Below, piece after piece: positions 1 through 12,692 of a DNA stretch of 64,000 bases. A program made the translations under genes and the position numbers. Where the stretch lies: NCBI GenBank assembly GCA_003339415.1, contig PDHQ01000029.1:186001-250000 (forward strand). Direction: 5' to 3'. Origin of the DNA: Ophiocordyceps camponoti-saundersi (nom. inval.). Lineage: Eukaryota > Ascomycota > Sordariomycetes > Hypocreales > Ophiocordycipitaceae. Within the stretch, counting starts at the first letter, position 1. Each line of letters starts with the position of its first letter. Below the pieces are notes generated by a model. The model was given only the letters and a program-made list of their open reading frames with translations. It was not told the origin of the DNA and made no database searches.

Positions 1-1147
1 TATTCGACTATTATAGCGTCTTTAATATTTATATTCTTTATTTCTTTTTTAAAGCGGTTAAGGAATTTAGTTATATTCCGGCTAGTAAATTTCGTAATAA
101 GTAGTAAGGCTAGCTAGATATTAATAACTTAAGTCTTCTTAGCTATCTCGTTCTTAGGAGTCGTTATCTTATTTTCCGTGCTATTAAGGCTAACCGAACG
201 AGTGCAATTAAGTAGTTAAGTTAGGTTTTTAGAAGAAAAAAGTATATAAATCTTAGGGGGGTAAGGTAACTAGTCTTATAATAGAATAGTATTTTATAAT
301 AATAAGGCTATTTTAGAAAAAAAGGAGACGAAAATAATACTTCTTAGATAACGATATAAGATATAAGCCTAAGAGTAGATAAGGAATAGGAGTATTAGGA
401 CGCTAAAGTAGAAAAGCTCGTAAAGGATAAGGATAAGCTAAAAAGGCATATATAAAATTAAACCGCTTAAAAAAACCGTCTATAAGCCGCCGATATTATA
501 TTATAATAATAATCGACTATTAATTAAATAGTTATAGTTATCTAATATCCCGGATTTCTTTTCCGAGGGGGTAACGTTTCTAAAAATAAGTTAGTAAAAT
601 AAGATCGTAGTTCTTATCTACGGTTTAAACTTAATTTAGCTATTATTTTTCTTATCTAATATAGGGGTATTACCTTATAAGCGGTCTCTACGCTAATTAA
701 TCGTATTAAACGTCCTTTACTTTTTTGCCGACCCCCGCTTTAGTTATAACTTCGTAAGTAACTAGCTTACGTCCGAGAACGGAGCCCCTTTTACCGGTGC
801 CGAGGATATAACTTATCCTTTAACCCTCTAATTAGTTCGTTATAATTTATAAGGGGTAGCTATTATCTTAATATTACCTCTTTTAGTTATCAAGCCTAAT
901 AGATTATACCTTAGAGATTAGTTTTAGCGGGGGAAGAAGGGCACCTTAAGCGAGTATAGCAGATACCTAAGGGGCGTAACTTCTTAGGTAACTAGAGTCT
1001 TTAACTAATATAAGGGGGGATCTCTAACTATAAGGGGAGGCGCTAGATATAATTCTTTATAAGGGAAAATAATAGGAAGTCGATTTCCCTTATAAAGATA
1101 AGAGTAGTAAGGGGGAAGAACTCGGGGACTATTTAATTAATAGTTAA
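1..1147 (-). mobile_element. RIP-degraded gypsy fragment, left copy
   Basis: AT-rich sequence with stops in all frames. It matches 6440-7598 in the same orientation almost base for base; the differences are nearly all C/T or G/A transitions. In the neighbouring element that stretch lies upstream of gag on the minus strand, so this is probably the gag-proximal end of a second gypsy copy continuing beyond the window. No protein motif was identified inside it. The element type is inferred from its neighbour. Confidence 0.55.
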
Positions 1148-1543
1148 AGACTTTAAAATAAGTATTTAAATTAGTAATTTAGGGTATAAAAGTATAAGGT
1201 TTAAAATAAAGTTATAATTCTATTTAGTAGAGTTTTTACTATAAGTCCTCTCTACGACTTAATTTACGATATATAACTTTTATAAAAGCTATAAAAATAA
1301 GCTTAAGGGCTAATTCTTACTTAATTCCTTCCTCTTTTCGAGGAAACTAAACCGCGCTATATACTTAGCGATAGCCCCTTATCTCGTTATTATTACCCTT
1401 AATAGTTCTAAAGCGTTAAAGTATCCGAGAACTAAAAGGACTTAAAGGACTATTTAATCGTAACTTATATAAGCCCCTAATAACTTGCTATCCTAGTTTA
1501 GCGTTATTTTTCTTTAAGGTGTGTCTTTCACCGCCGCTAAACT
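1148..1543. repeat. LTR-like direct repeat, copy 1
   Basis: About 395 bp matching 11421-11778 in the same orientation; both copies end at the same CGCTAAACT. Left of this copy lies gag-like repeat and right of it the gypsy pol. In the other copy gag-like repeat plus nested insertions lie to the left and a copia element to the right. The position fits an LTR shared by two tandem gypsy elements. TG/CA termini and target duplications are not clear, so LTR status is inference. Confidence 0.45.
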
Positions 1544-4500
1544 ATCTTCGTTATTTTTCTTTCTTAATAACTAAATAGGGGTACCGTTTAAGCCTTATCG
1601 GTTTTTTCTAAAGTTTGTCGTTCGCTATTATAAAGGTTAGAGCTAATATTTTAAATTTTTAGAACGCTTAGGCTTTTATATACGGGGGCCTTTCTATTCG
1701 TTTTAAGAAAGTAATAATTTAACTATACTTATTAGAAAGTATTTAATTAAAGGATTAAATAACTACTACGTTAAGGTATAAGTTTATAAAGTCTTCTAAA
1801 TCTCTATCTTTTTCTTATTTAAAGAGGTTAATATCTATAATTAGTTTTCTAGATAAGGCGTCTATAATAAGATTCTTATTTTTAGTAATATAATATATAG
1901 TAAAATCGAATAAGAAAATATAGCTAACTTATTTAGTAACTATAGCTTTAAGGATATTTTTAAAGGATCTTTTAAGCTAGTTAACTAAAACTTATACGTC
2001 CGTTTTAAGGTAGAAATAAACCTTATAAAGATAAAGCCGTAAGCGTCTTATAGCGTATAATATAGCCTTATATTCCTTTTTTATTATATTATAATTTACT
2101 TCTATAAGGTTCTATACGCCGCTTTTAAACTTAACTATTTATCTAGTCCTTTTAACTTCTTATAGTAAAACCGCCCCTTATCTTATAAGGCTAGTATTAT
2201 ATATAAGGATAATTTCCCCGTAATTTAGCTTTAGATTAAGTAGTACTAGGAACTAAGGGTTTAATAATAGTACTTTAAGGTTTATTATAGCTTTAAAGTA
2301 TTCCGCTATCTATTTCTAAGAAGCGTCTTTTTTTAATAAGGAGGTTAGTAGTTTAGTAATCTAAGCAAACTAGGGGATTTAAATCTAATAGAAGCTTATA
2401 AGGCTTAGGAAATATCTAATTTAACGAATTAAGTTATAAATAACTTAGCTTTTAAGTTTTTTAACCTTATAGTTAACCGGCTTCTTTCTATAAAAGCTTA
2501 CTATAAACCTTATAAGTTTTATTAATTTTTAGTACTAGCGAGATTTCTTTCTAGTAACTATATAGCCTACTAGCTTAATATTAATAAGGACCTTATTAAT
2601 ATTAATAAGGTATTTATAGATAAAGCGTTAAATACCTAGCTTTACTTCCTTATCGTTATATATAGTTTCCGGTCCCCTAATAAGGATATTATCTATAAAA
2701 ATATTAGAAACTTTTAGGATAAGATTAAATAATATTTATTATATAACCTTTATAAATTAACTTACTAAGTTTATTACTCCTATTAGTATAGTATATTAGC
2801 AGAAGAAACTAATTAGTATTACGAAGGTTATATAATCTTAGCTTTTTAAATCTAAAGGTATTTAATTATACTCTAAAAAGAGGTTTAGGAGTATTAAAAC
2901 CTTATATATTATAAATTATTTACTAAACTTATTAGTATAAGGTAGTAGGTTAGCGTCTTATATAATATAGCTATTAAGTATTATTATAAAGTTAATAAGC
3001 TAAACTCCTCTATCTTTCTTAGCTACTATTATATAGTAATTACGGTAGGAGGCGTAACTAGGTTCTAAAACTTTATATTATACCCTATTTTTAAGAAATT
3101 TAACTACTTATAAGAGTATCGCTTTAGGGATATTAACTAGCTTCGCCTACTAAGCCTTATACTTAATAATTTTAAATATAATAAGAGGCGCGACTAATTA
3201 ATCTACTTATCCTTTTTTACTATAATTCTAAGCTAAAATAGCTTCCCTATTAATAAGTATAGTATATAGTATAGCTTATTCGTTATTAGATAGTATCGTA
3301 GTTATTTATTCTTATATATTAACTAATTAATTAGGGGTTAGTTTATAACTTTTTATAATTTTAGAGAATTTACTAGTAATATCTTTATTAAATAGCTTAT
3401 CGCTACGGATATCCTTTTTAATTATACTCTATTTCCTAGCTTTCTAGCTAAAATCGCCCTCCGGGATAGATCTATTTAAGTAAATATTATTATAAAGCAC
3501 CTTCTTATTAGCTTTCCTTTTATATATCGTATTTATAAAAGCCGTTAACTAAAGGCGCGCTTTATTATTATTAGCTTCCTCTTATTAGATAACTAAAAGT
3601 ATTTAAGTAGCTTTAGCTTTCGTTTTAGTATCTTTTTTCTCTCTTAGTAAGTTTAAGATATCGGATAACGCCTTAGTTAATAAGGGTAGTATTATAGCGT
3701 ATTCCTAATTAGTCTATTATTAGTTAATCTCTTCTAAGTTTTAGTTAGTAATATCTTATTATCTATTAGCTTACGTAACTATTTAATTACCTTCTTTATC
3801 TTATTTATTTTTATTTAAAAGAAAGAAAACTAACTCCCTTTTTCGGTAAATTATTATCTCTTTAAGTGCCGACCCTTTTTCCTCCCCCTTCCCTATAGAG
3901 AGGGGCCCTAATCCCTATTAGGGAAAGTTATTACTATACCTAATAGCCGAAATAATAATATTAATAGAAGCTAAGTTAGGGAATAGGATAAGCTATTTAT
4001 TATCCTATATAAGTAGTCTTATTACCGGGGTAATAATTTAAGTTAAACTAAAAATATATTAAATATAAAGATCCCTAATCCTTATATAATAATTAAATAT
4101 TAGCTAGGTAAGGCGGATAAATAGTATACCTAGGATAAAAGGAATAAGTATATCGTTATAGTAGATAAAGATTTAGATAAGTATATAAATAGGTCCTATA
4201 AAAATAATAATATCTAAGATAGCTATTAGCTAAGTTAATTTCTTATTAAAAGATATTATATTAACGGAAATAGGGTAATATTTAAGGTTAAATTTATAAG
4301 CATATTAGGAGGTAATAATATTCGTCTTAGCCCTTATATTAAGGAGTGCTAATATAGGGGTAATATCGATACCCCTAACGCGGACCTATATATAAGGGAG
4401 GTCTTATATTATCTTCGGTATATCGAAGAATAAGATATATATATAAATACCTAGGGATCTAAGTATAGATATCGGAGGAAACTTAAGGTTTTTAGGGATA

Positions 4501-7500
4501 AAAATTTCTAAGTTTAGGATATAGTTTTCTTTATTTTCTTCGTAAGTAATCTCCTTAAGGGTATAATAATTAAATAGTTTTATAAGAATATAGTTACTTT
4601 CTAAGATAATAAAGTTTATATTTAGCCTAGCGTAAATATTATTAAAAAAAATATAAAGCTATTATTAAAAAGGTAATTTATATATTTAGGGATTATAATA
4701 GTATTAATAGTGCTAAAGCTAGCCTAACTAGCTAAGGGCTAATTAACTAGTTTCTTAATAGAGATTTCCTTAGATTTAAAAGTCTCGCGGTTAAGGTATT
4801 TTACCTTATTAGCTAATATTTAAAAGACTTTAATATTAAGTTCTAGGTTTATTATAATTAAGTTTATTAACTTAATAGAAACTTTCTTTCCGATAATCTT
4901 ATTTATAATTAAGTTTATAATCTTATTATATTTATCGGTAACTTTTACTTTAGGGCGTAAGTAAGTAGCGGCTAAGAGGGCTTCGTTTTAGATTTTCTTC
5001 TACTTAGTAATAGCTTCTTTTTATTACGTAACTTCCTAAGTATAAGTAGTCGGAGTTAGTTAACTAGTAGATTATAAAGTGCTAGAAGGGGAAAGGGTTT
5101 ATAAGACCCTATTTTTAATCGGGCTCTTTTTAACCTTTAGGCGCTTAAGTTCGTAAGCGTTAACTATAGCTTAGATAAAGTTAACTTTAATTATTTAATC
5201 TAATAGCGCCGTATCTTATTATATAATAACGAGAGATATAATAAGCGCTAAGGTTTTATTTTTAAGTAATACTAGGAGGGTTTATCGCGCTATATTATTA
5301 TAATCCGTAAAAGATAAGATTATCTTTTATTCCTTTTTATTAGGAGACTAATTATAGTTATTAATAGTAAGGCTTTTAACTTTTAAGATTAAGTCTAATA
5401 CGAAGGATCCCGGCTAGTTCTTAACTTAATATATTAAAAGGCGTTTAATATAGCTTCCCGCTCTAATAAATTTATACGGAAAGCTTAGTAATATAGTAAT
5501 ATAGAAAGTATATAATCTAAGAAAAAGCTCTCTAGTTTTTAGGTTATAATAAGTAAAGCTTAATTCCTTATTATAAGTTACTAAGGGGTAGTTATTAGCG
5601 TAATAAGTAAGTTTATTATAATAATAGCACTTATAACCTTTTTTACCTAAAATTATATTAATATTTAATTTATTATTAGATTTATTAGTCCCCTATATTA
5701 TAATATTAGTAATAATAAGGGGTCTGCTTTATTAAGTCTTATAAGCTAAGGTATCTTAATTCTTAACCTTATTAGCTAAGCTATAAATATTATCTTATAT
5801 ATTAGCTAAATTAATAAAGAGGGAACTTATCTATCTAGCTAAATTATTTATAGTTATACCTTTCGGGTTACCTTACTATCCCTTAGTAACGGTTTTTAAG
5901 TAAGTTTTCTTATAAATCCTCTTAGGGGTTATTAGTCGCTTTTCTTCTAGAAAGAACTTTATAGCTTCTTCCTAACCTTATCGAAGCTTTTAATTATAAA
6001 AAGCTATAATAAGCTAGTAACGCGAATCTTCGAGATAAGGCTTAAGATAGCCTTAGATACTTTTTATAAGCTAGCTATAAGGTATAGCTATAAATATAAT
6101 ATTTTTATAAGTCGAATTATTCTTTCTAAAGAGCCTAACTTAAACCTTTTTTAGTAAAGTATTAAAAACGTTACTTAATTCCGTAATAGCGAGTTTATAA
6201 TTAGTCTTATACTTTTTACGGCAGAGATAGTTATAAGTTTAGATCTAATTAGTAACTTATTCTATAATTTCTAATTTCTTTATATTATAATTCCTAATCT
6301 TTTTATCTAAGGTGCCTTTCTAGGCTAAGTTTAATATGCTATAGTATTTAATTATAGTATTCTTAGCTATTTCCTAAAGCTAGTCTTTAATTAGGATTTT
6401 TATATTTATTCCTTCCTTATCGTTAATATAATCTTTAAGCTATTCGACTATTATAGCGTTTTTAATATTTATATTCTTTATTTCTTTTTTAAAGCGGTTA
6501 AGGAATTTAGTTATATTCTAGCTAGTAAATTTTATAATAGGTAATAAGGCTAGCTAGATATTAATAACTTAAGTTTTCTTAGCTATCTTATTCTTAGGAG
6601 TCGTTATTTTATTTTCCGTGCTATTAAGGCTAACTAAATAAGTATAATTAAGTAATTAAGTTAGGTTTTTAGAAGAAAAAGGTATATAAATCTTAGGGGG
6701 GTAAGGTAACTAGTCTCGTAATAGAATAGTATTCTATAATAATAAGGCTATTTTAGAAAAAGAGGAGATAAAAATAATACTTCTTAGATAACGATATAAG
6801 ATATAAGCTTAAGAGTAGATAAGGAATAGGAGTATTAGAACGCTAAAGTAAAAAAGCTCGTAAAAGATAAAGATAAGCTAAAAGAGTATATATAAAATTA
6901 AATTACTTAAAAGAATCGTTTATAAGCCGCTAATATTATATTATAATAATAATCGATTATTAATTAAATAGTTATAATTATCTAATATCCTAGATCTCTT
7001 TTCTAAAAGGGTAATATTTCTAAAAACGGGCTAGTAAAGTAAGATCGTAGTTCTTATTTATAGTTTAAACTTAATTTAGCTATTATTTTTCTTATCTAAT
7101 ATAGGGGCACTACCTTATAAGCGGTCTCTGCGCTAATTAATCGTATTAAATATCCTTTACTTTTTTACTAACCCCCGCTTTAGTTATAACTTCGTAAGTA
7201 ACTAGCTTACGTCTAAGAACGGAGCCCCTTTTACTAGTACTAAGGATAAAACTTATCTTTTAACCCTTTAATTAGTTTATTATAATTTATAAAAGGTAGC
7301 TATTATTTTAATATTACCTTTTTTAGTTATCGAGCTTAATAGATCACGCTTTAAAAACTAATTTTAGCAGGGGAAGAAGGATACCCTAAGTAAGCGTAGT
7401 AAATACTTAAAGGGCGTAACTTCTTAGGTAACTAGAGTTTTTAACTAATATAAGGGGGGATCTCTAGCTATAAGGGGAGGCGCTAGATATAATTCTTTAT

Positions 7501-7598
7501 AAGAGAAAATAATAAGAAGTTAATTTCCCTTATAAAGATAAGAGTAGTAATAAGGAAAAACTTAAGGATTATTTAATTAATAGTTAAAAACTTTAAAA
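1544..7598 (-). mobile_element. Ty3/gypsy retrotransposon, RIP-inactivated
   Basis: Minus-strand gypsy polyprotein legible through RIP damage. A CCHC zinc knuckle of gag lies at 5588-5629 with its later Cys and His codons turned into Tyr. The reverse transcriptase active site lies at 2688-2699 and reads F-I-D-N where F-I-D-D is expected; it is followed by ILIRGPE. The RNase H end (DALSRK) lies at about 1840-1863. Only about 300 bp separate this from the LTR-like repeat and no integrase is recognisable there, so the element is probably integrase-deleted as well as mutated. Gag reads from the right, pol to the left. Not functional. Confidence 0.75.
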
Positions 7599-9510
7599 TA
7601 AGTATTTAATAATAATATTTATATACTAATATGCTTAATATATAGCTTAAAACTATCCTATATATATTTTAAGAGTAGGAAAAACCGGAGAACTTAGAGT
7701 AAAACTTTTCCTTTAAGCGTTACCTTAGTTTAGGGCCGGACTAAGTCCGCACCTAGCACTTTATACCTTAAATAAGTTTAGTAATAATAAGTAATTAAGA
7801 AGCTAATATATCCTCTAAAGCGGAGTCCGCGGTAATAAGAGTATATATAAGCTAAGTTTAGTATAAAGTCTATATAGCTACTTATCTTCTTAAGTATTAT
7901 CGTTACTATAAACCGAATCTCCGCGCTTAATTATAATATCCTAAATAATCTATTCGATCGAGGCTTTATTAATATAATTAAGGAATATATAGAAATTTTA
8001 CTAGCTCGTAATAGACCCCGTAATAGCTAGTTTTAAAAAGTAGCTTAATTATTATAGCGAAGCTATAGATAAGTTTAGAGAGGGGGTTAGAGGCGGAGCT
8101 ATTATATTCGCCCTTTAGCGTTTCCGCCCCGGCTATTATTAAACTCTAGTTAGCGCTAGAGGGAGAGGAGGGGCGGTATATACGGAGTTTTAATTTATAA
8201 ATCTCTAAAGTTAGAAAATATAAGTATCCTTCGCTTAGTTCTACGCCGCTTTTATTTTAAAGTAAAGTTAACTTTACCTAAAATAAGTCCCTTAATAAAG
8301 AGGGTAATAGTATAGTCTTTTTCTATACGCTATAAGGTAAGCTAACTTATTTTCCGCGTATAAAAAAGTAAAATATTAGCTATATTATAGCTTCGCTATA
8401 TAATATTTAATAATATATCTAAGCTAATAATATTTAAAATATTACTAAGGTTAAACTTTTAGCTTATAAAGTTCTATATTAAAAATCTTTACTTATATTA
8501 TTATACTTTTATTATAAATCCGGTTTATATTTATTACGCTATTAATAGTAATTATAAAGAAACTCCGCTAAGTTTCTAAATAATATTTTTTTATATATAA
8601 TTATATTACTAAAACCTTATTCGATAACTTAATTTTCTTCTAAAAGGCTTCCTTACCGCCTTATTATAAGGCCCGCGCTAGTACCCCTTTTACGATAAGA
8701 GTATAACTTTTACTAATTAAGCGTGCCTCTTTTCTAAAAATAATATAAAGCTATTTTAAATCGGATTAGAGCTTATAAACGGTATCTTAGAATATTACTA
8801 TAATATCGCTACTAGGTAATTTCCTTATTATAAAAGCTTAGCCTTACCCGCGGAGTCTGCGGTTAATATTTATTATAATTACTTTAAGGCCTTAAACTTA
8901 AAGTAAAATAGTAATAAAGTTAAAGTAAATTATAAGCTAACGCTTATATTACCTAAGAACTTATTTTTTAATAATTTTCTTTAGCGCTTTAGCTATAACT
9001 ATAGCTTATATTATAAGAGTTCCGCTTCCCCCGGAGCTATAGAAAAGAGAGGAAACCGCGGCCGTAACGGTTAAGGAAATATTACTAATTAACGGAGTTA
9101 AAGTAAGGGGGGCGCCTCCCTAAACCCTTTCGGACTCCGCTAATTATTCGATAATTACTTATATAGAGACTAAAGCGTCCCCTAAAATAATTTTACTAAT
9201 ATTTACTTTAGTTTCTAATAAGGTAAAAGGTATAGTAAACCCTTAAGTTCGAGTTTACTATAATTCGGAGTAGAGCTATATTCTAAGTAAAAAATTTTCG
9301 CGGTTACGATTAACTTATATAATATTACTCTCCCCCTTAAAGTCGCTCCGGATATAGCTTAAAGCTATTACTATAAGGTAACGGAAAAAGCAGAGTCTGC
9401 TTATAATATAAAAATAAGAAATCTATATTTATATCGCTATAAGCGCGGGATCCGTAAAATATATAAAAGTTAAGTAAGTAATATTAAAATAATATTATTA
9501 GTAAAAATAA
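7599..9510. repeat. 1.9-kb nested element, copy A
   Basis: First of two direct copies of an unidentified element of about 1.9 kb. The shared part runs from TAATAATATTTATA to GCGCGGGATCCG and a following AT stretch. It interrupts the gypsy gag-side repeat: the flanking AATAAGTATTTA appears on both sides, which suggests a target-site duplication. Copies A and B differ almost only by transitions, as expected for RIP after duplication. No conserved protein was recognised, and no terminal inverted repeats are obvious. Confidence 0.5.
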
Positions 9511-9547
9511 GTATTTAAATTAGTAATTTAAGGTATAAAAGTATAAT

Positions 9548-11420
9548 ATAATAATAATAATATTTATACGCTAATATACTTAATATATAGCTTAAAACTA
9601 TTTTATATATATTTTAGAAGTAAGAAAAATTAAAAAACTTAAAGTAAAACCCTCTTTTTAAGTATTACCTTAGTTTAGGGCTAGACTAAGTCCGTACCTA
9701 GCATTTTATACCTTAAATAAGTTTAGTAATAATAAGTAATTAGAAAGCTAATATATCCTCTAAAGCGGAGTTTATAATAGTAAAAGTATATATAAGCTAA
9801 GTTTAGTATAGAATCCGTATAGTTATTTATTTTCCTAAGCGTTATTATTACTATAAACCGAATCTCCGCGCTTAATTATAATATCTTAAATAATCTATTT
9901 AATTAAAGCTTTATTAATATAACTAAGAAATATATAGAAATTTTACTAGCTTATAATAGACCTTATAATAGCTAGTCCCGAAAGGCGGCTTAATTATTAT
10001 AGCGGAGCTATAGATAAGTTTAAAAAGGGGGTTAGAAGCGAAGCTATTATATTCGCCCTCTAGCGTTTCCGCCCTAGCTATTATTAAACTTTAGTCGGCG
10101 CTAAAAGGGGAGGAGGGGCGGTATATATAGAGTTCTAATCTATAAATCTCCGGGGTTAGGAAATATAAATATTTTTCGCCCGGTCCTACGCCGCTCTTAT
10201 CTTAAGGTAAAGTTAACTTTACCCGGGGTAAGTCTCTTAATAGAGAGGGTAGTAATATAATCTTTTTCCGTACGCTATAAGGTAAGCTAACTTACCCTCT
10301 ACGTACGGAGAGGCGGAGTACCGGCTATATTATAGCTTCGCTATATAGTATTTAGCGATATATTTAAGCTAATAGTACTTAAAGCACTACTAAGGTTAAA
10401 CCTCTAGCTTATAAAATTCCGCGTTAAAAATCTCCGCTTATATTATTATACTCTTATTATAAATTTAATTTACGTTTATTACGCTATTAATAATAACTAT
10501 AAGGGAACTCTACTAAATTCTTAAATAATATTTTTTTATATATAATCGTATTACTAAAACTTTATTTAATAACTCGATCTCTTTTTAAAAAGCTTCCTTA
10601 CCGCCTTATTATAAGGCCTACGCCGGTACCTTTTTTACGATAAGAGTATAACCTCCGCTAGTTAAGTATACCTCTTCTCTAAAAATAATATAAAGCTACC
10701 TTAAATTAAACTAAAGCTTATAGATAATATCTCGGAATATTATTATAATATCGCCGCTAAGTAATTTCCTTATTATAAGAGCTTAGCCTTCCTTATAAAG
10801 TTTATAGTTAATATTTATTATAATTACCTTAAGGCCTCGGACTTAGAGTAAAGTAATAATAAAATTAGAGTAAATTATAAGCTAACGCTTATATCGCTTA
10901 GGAACTTATTTTTTAATAGTTTTCTCTAGCGCTTTAGCTATAATTATAGCTTATATCGTAAGAGTTCCGCTCCCCTTAAAGCCGTAGAAAAGAGAGGAAA
11001 CCGCGGCTATAATAGCTAAAGAAATATTACTAATTAATAAAGTTAAAGTAAGGGGGGCGCCTCCCCGGACCCTCTTAAACTCCGCTAATTATTCGATAAT
11101 TACCTATATAAAAACTAAAGCGTCCCCTAAAATAATCTTACTAATACTCGCCTTAGCTTCTAATAAGGTAAGAGGTATAGTAAACCCTTAGGTTTAAGTT
11201 TACTACGATTTAAAATAAAGCTATATTCTAAGTAAAAAATTTTCGCGGTTACGATTAACTTATATAGCGTTACCCTCCCCCCTAGAGTCGCTCTAGGCGC
11301 GACTCGAAGCTATTACTATAAGGTAACGGAAAGAGCGGAGTCCGCTTATAATATAAAAATAAGAAGTTTATATTTACGTCGCTATAAGCGCGGGATCCGT
11401 AAAATATATAAAAGTTAAGT
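9548..11420. repeat. 1.9-kb nested element, copy B
   Basis: Second copy of the same unidentified element, in direct orientation. It is separated from copy A by about 37 bp of the original gypsy sequence (the stretch seen uninterrupted at about 1160-1195). GTATAAAAGTATA occurs on both sides of copy B and looks like its own target duplication. The two copies therefore entered neighbouring sites rather than arising by simple tandem duplication. Element class unknown. Confidence 0.5.
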
Positions 11421-11778
11421 ATAAAAGTATAAAGTTTAAAATAAAGTTATAATTTTATTTAGTAGAGTTTTTACTATAAGTCCTCTCTATAACTCGATTT
11501 GCAATATATAACTTTTATAAAAGCTATAAAGATAAGCTTAAGGGCTAATTCTTACTTAATTCCTTCCTTTTTTCGAGGAAACTAAATTATACTATATACT
11601 TAGCGATAGCTCCTTATCTTATTATTATTACTTTTAATAATTCTAAAGCGTTAAAGTATCTAAGAACTAAAAGGACTTAAAAGACTATTTAATTATAACT
11701 TATATAAGCCCTTAATAACTTACTATCTTAGTTTAGCGTTATTTTTCTTTAAGGTGTGTCTTTTACTACCGCTAAACT
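11421..11778. repeat. LTR-like direct repeat, copy 2
   Basis: Second copy of the repeat at 1148-1543, carrying the same GGTGTGTCTTT near its right end. Homology to the first copy stops at 11778, where copia sequence starts. It is the likely right-hand (5') LTR of the minus-strand gypsy element, pushed about 3.8 kb away from gag by the nested insertions. Confidence 0.45.
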
Positions 11779-12627
11779 AGGTTTTTTCCTATTTAGCTAA
11801 ATAAATTATTTATTATTTTTTCCGTAGCCCTTATAACTAGGAAGTTGTCTACGTGGATAGCTATAGCTATATTTTTATTTATATATATAAAAACCCCTTC
11901 GTTTATAGATAAGGCTTTAAAGCTTACTTTTTCGAGAGTATTAGATAAGTAGTTATACTAGAGCTTAGGACTTTATTTTAAGCCGTATAATACTTTCTTT
12001 AATTTTATTATAAGGTCTTTATTATCTTTATATAAAGGATATTATTTTTTATAAAATTATTTTAATATATAACTTTTAAAGCCTTTTAGGAATTTTACGT
12101 AGATATCTATATTTATATCTACGTAAATAAAGGCATTTTTTATATCGTATTATTTAATAAGCTAGTTATTTTTAACTACTATATTTAAAAGAATTCTTAT
12201 AGATTCAGGCCTTACAGTTATAGAAAAGGTATCTATATAATCTAATCCTTATATCTAGTTAAAACCTTAAATAATAAATCTAGATTTATATTTTAATATG
12301 TTATTATTATTATCCTTCTTTATTTTATAGACCTAGCGGCTTCCTAAAGCCTCCCTATCCTTCGGAAGGTTTATTATTTCCTAGGTTTTTTATCTTATTA
12401 ATTCTTCTAATTCTAAAAGTATTGATTTATTCTATTCTTTAGCTTCTAAGCTTTTTATAGCCTATTTATAATTTTTAGGCTCTAAAGGATCTGTATTTTT
12501 TAGAATATATAATATTAATTCTAGGTTTATATTTATTATAGTATTTATTTCGGGGTATTCTTTATATTCGTTATAAAACTCTGCCGGCTTTCTAGGTAGC
12601 TATATTTTAACTCGAGTTTTAAAATCC

Positions 12628-12692
<65 letters not shown>

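Noticed and set aside
7599..11420. The 1.9-kb units as LTRs of one element
   Set aside because: Only about 37 bp lies between them, and that is host gypsy sequence, so there is no internal region.
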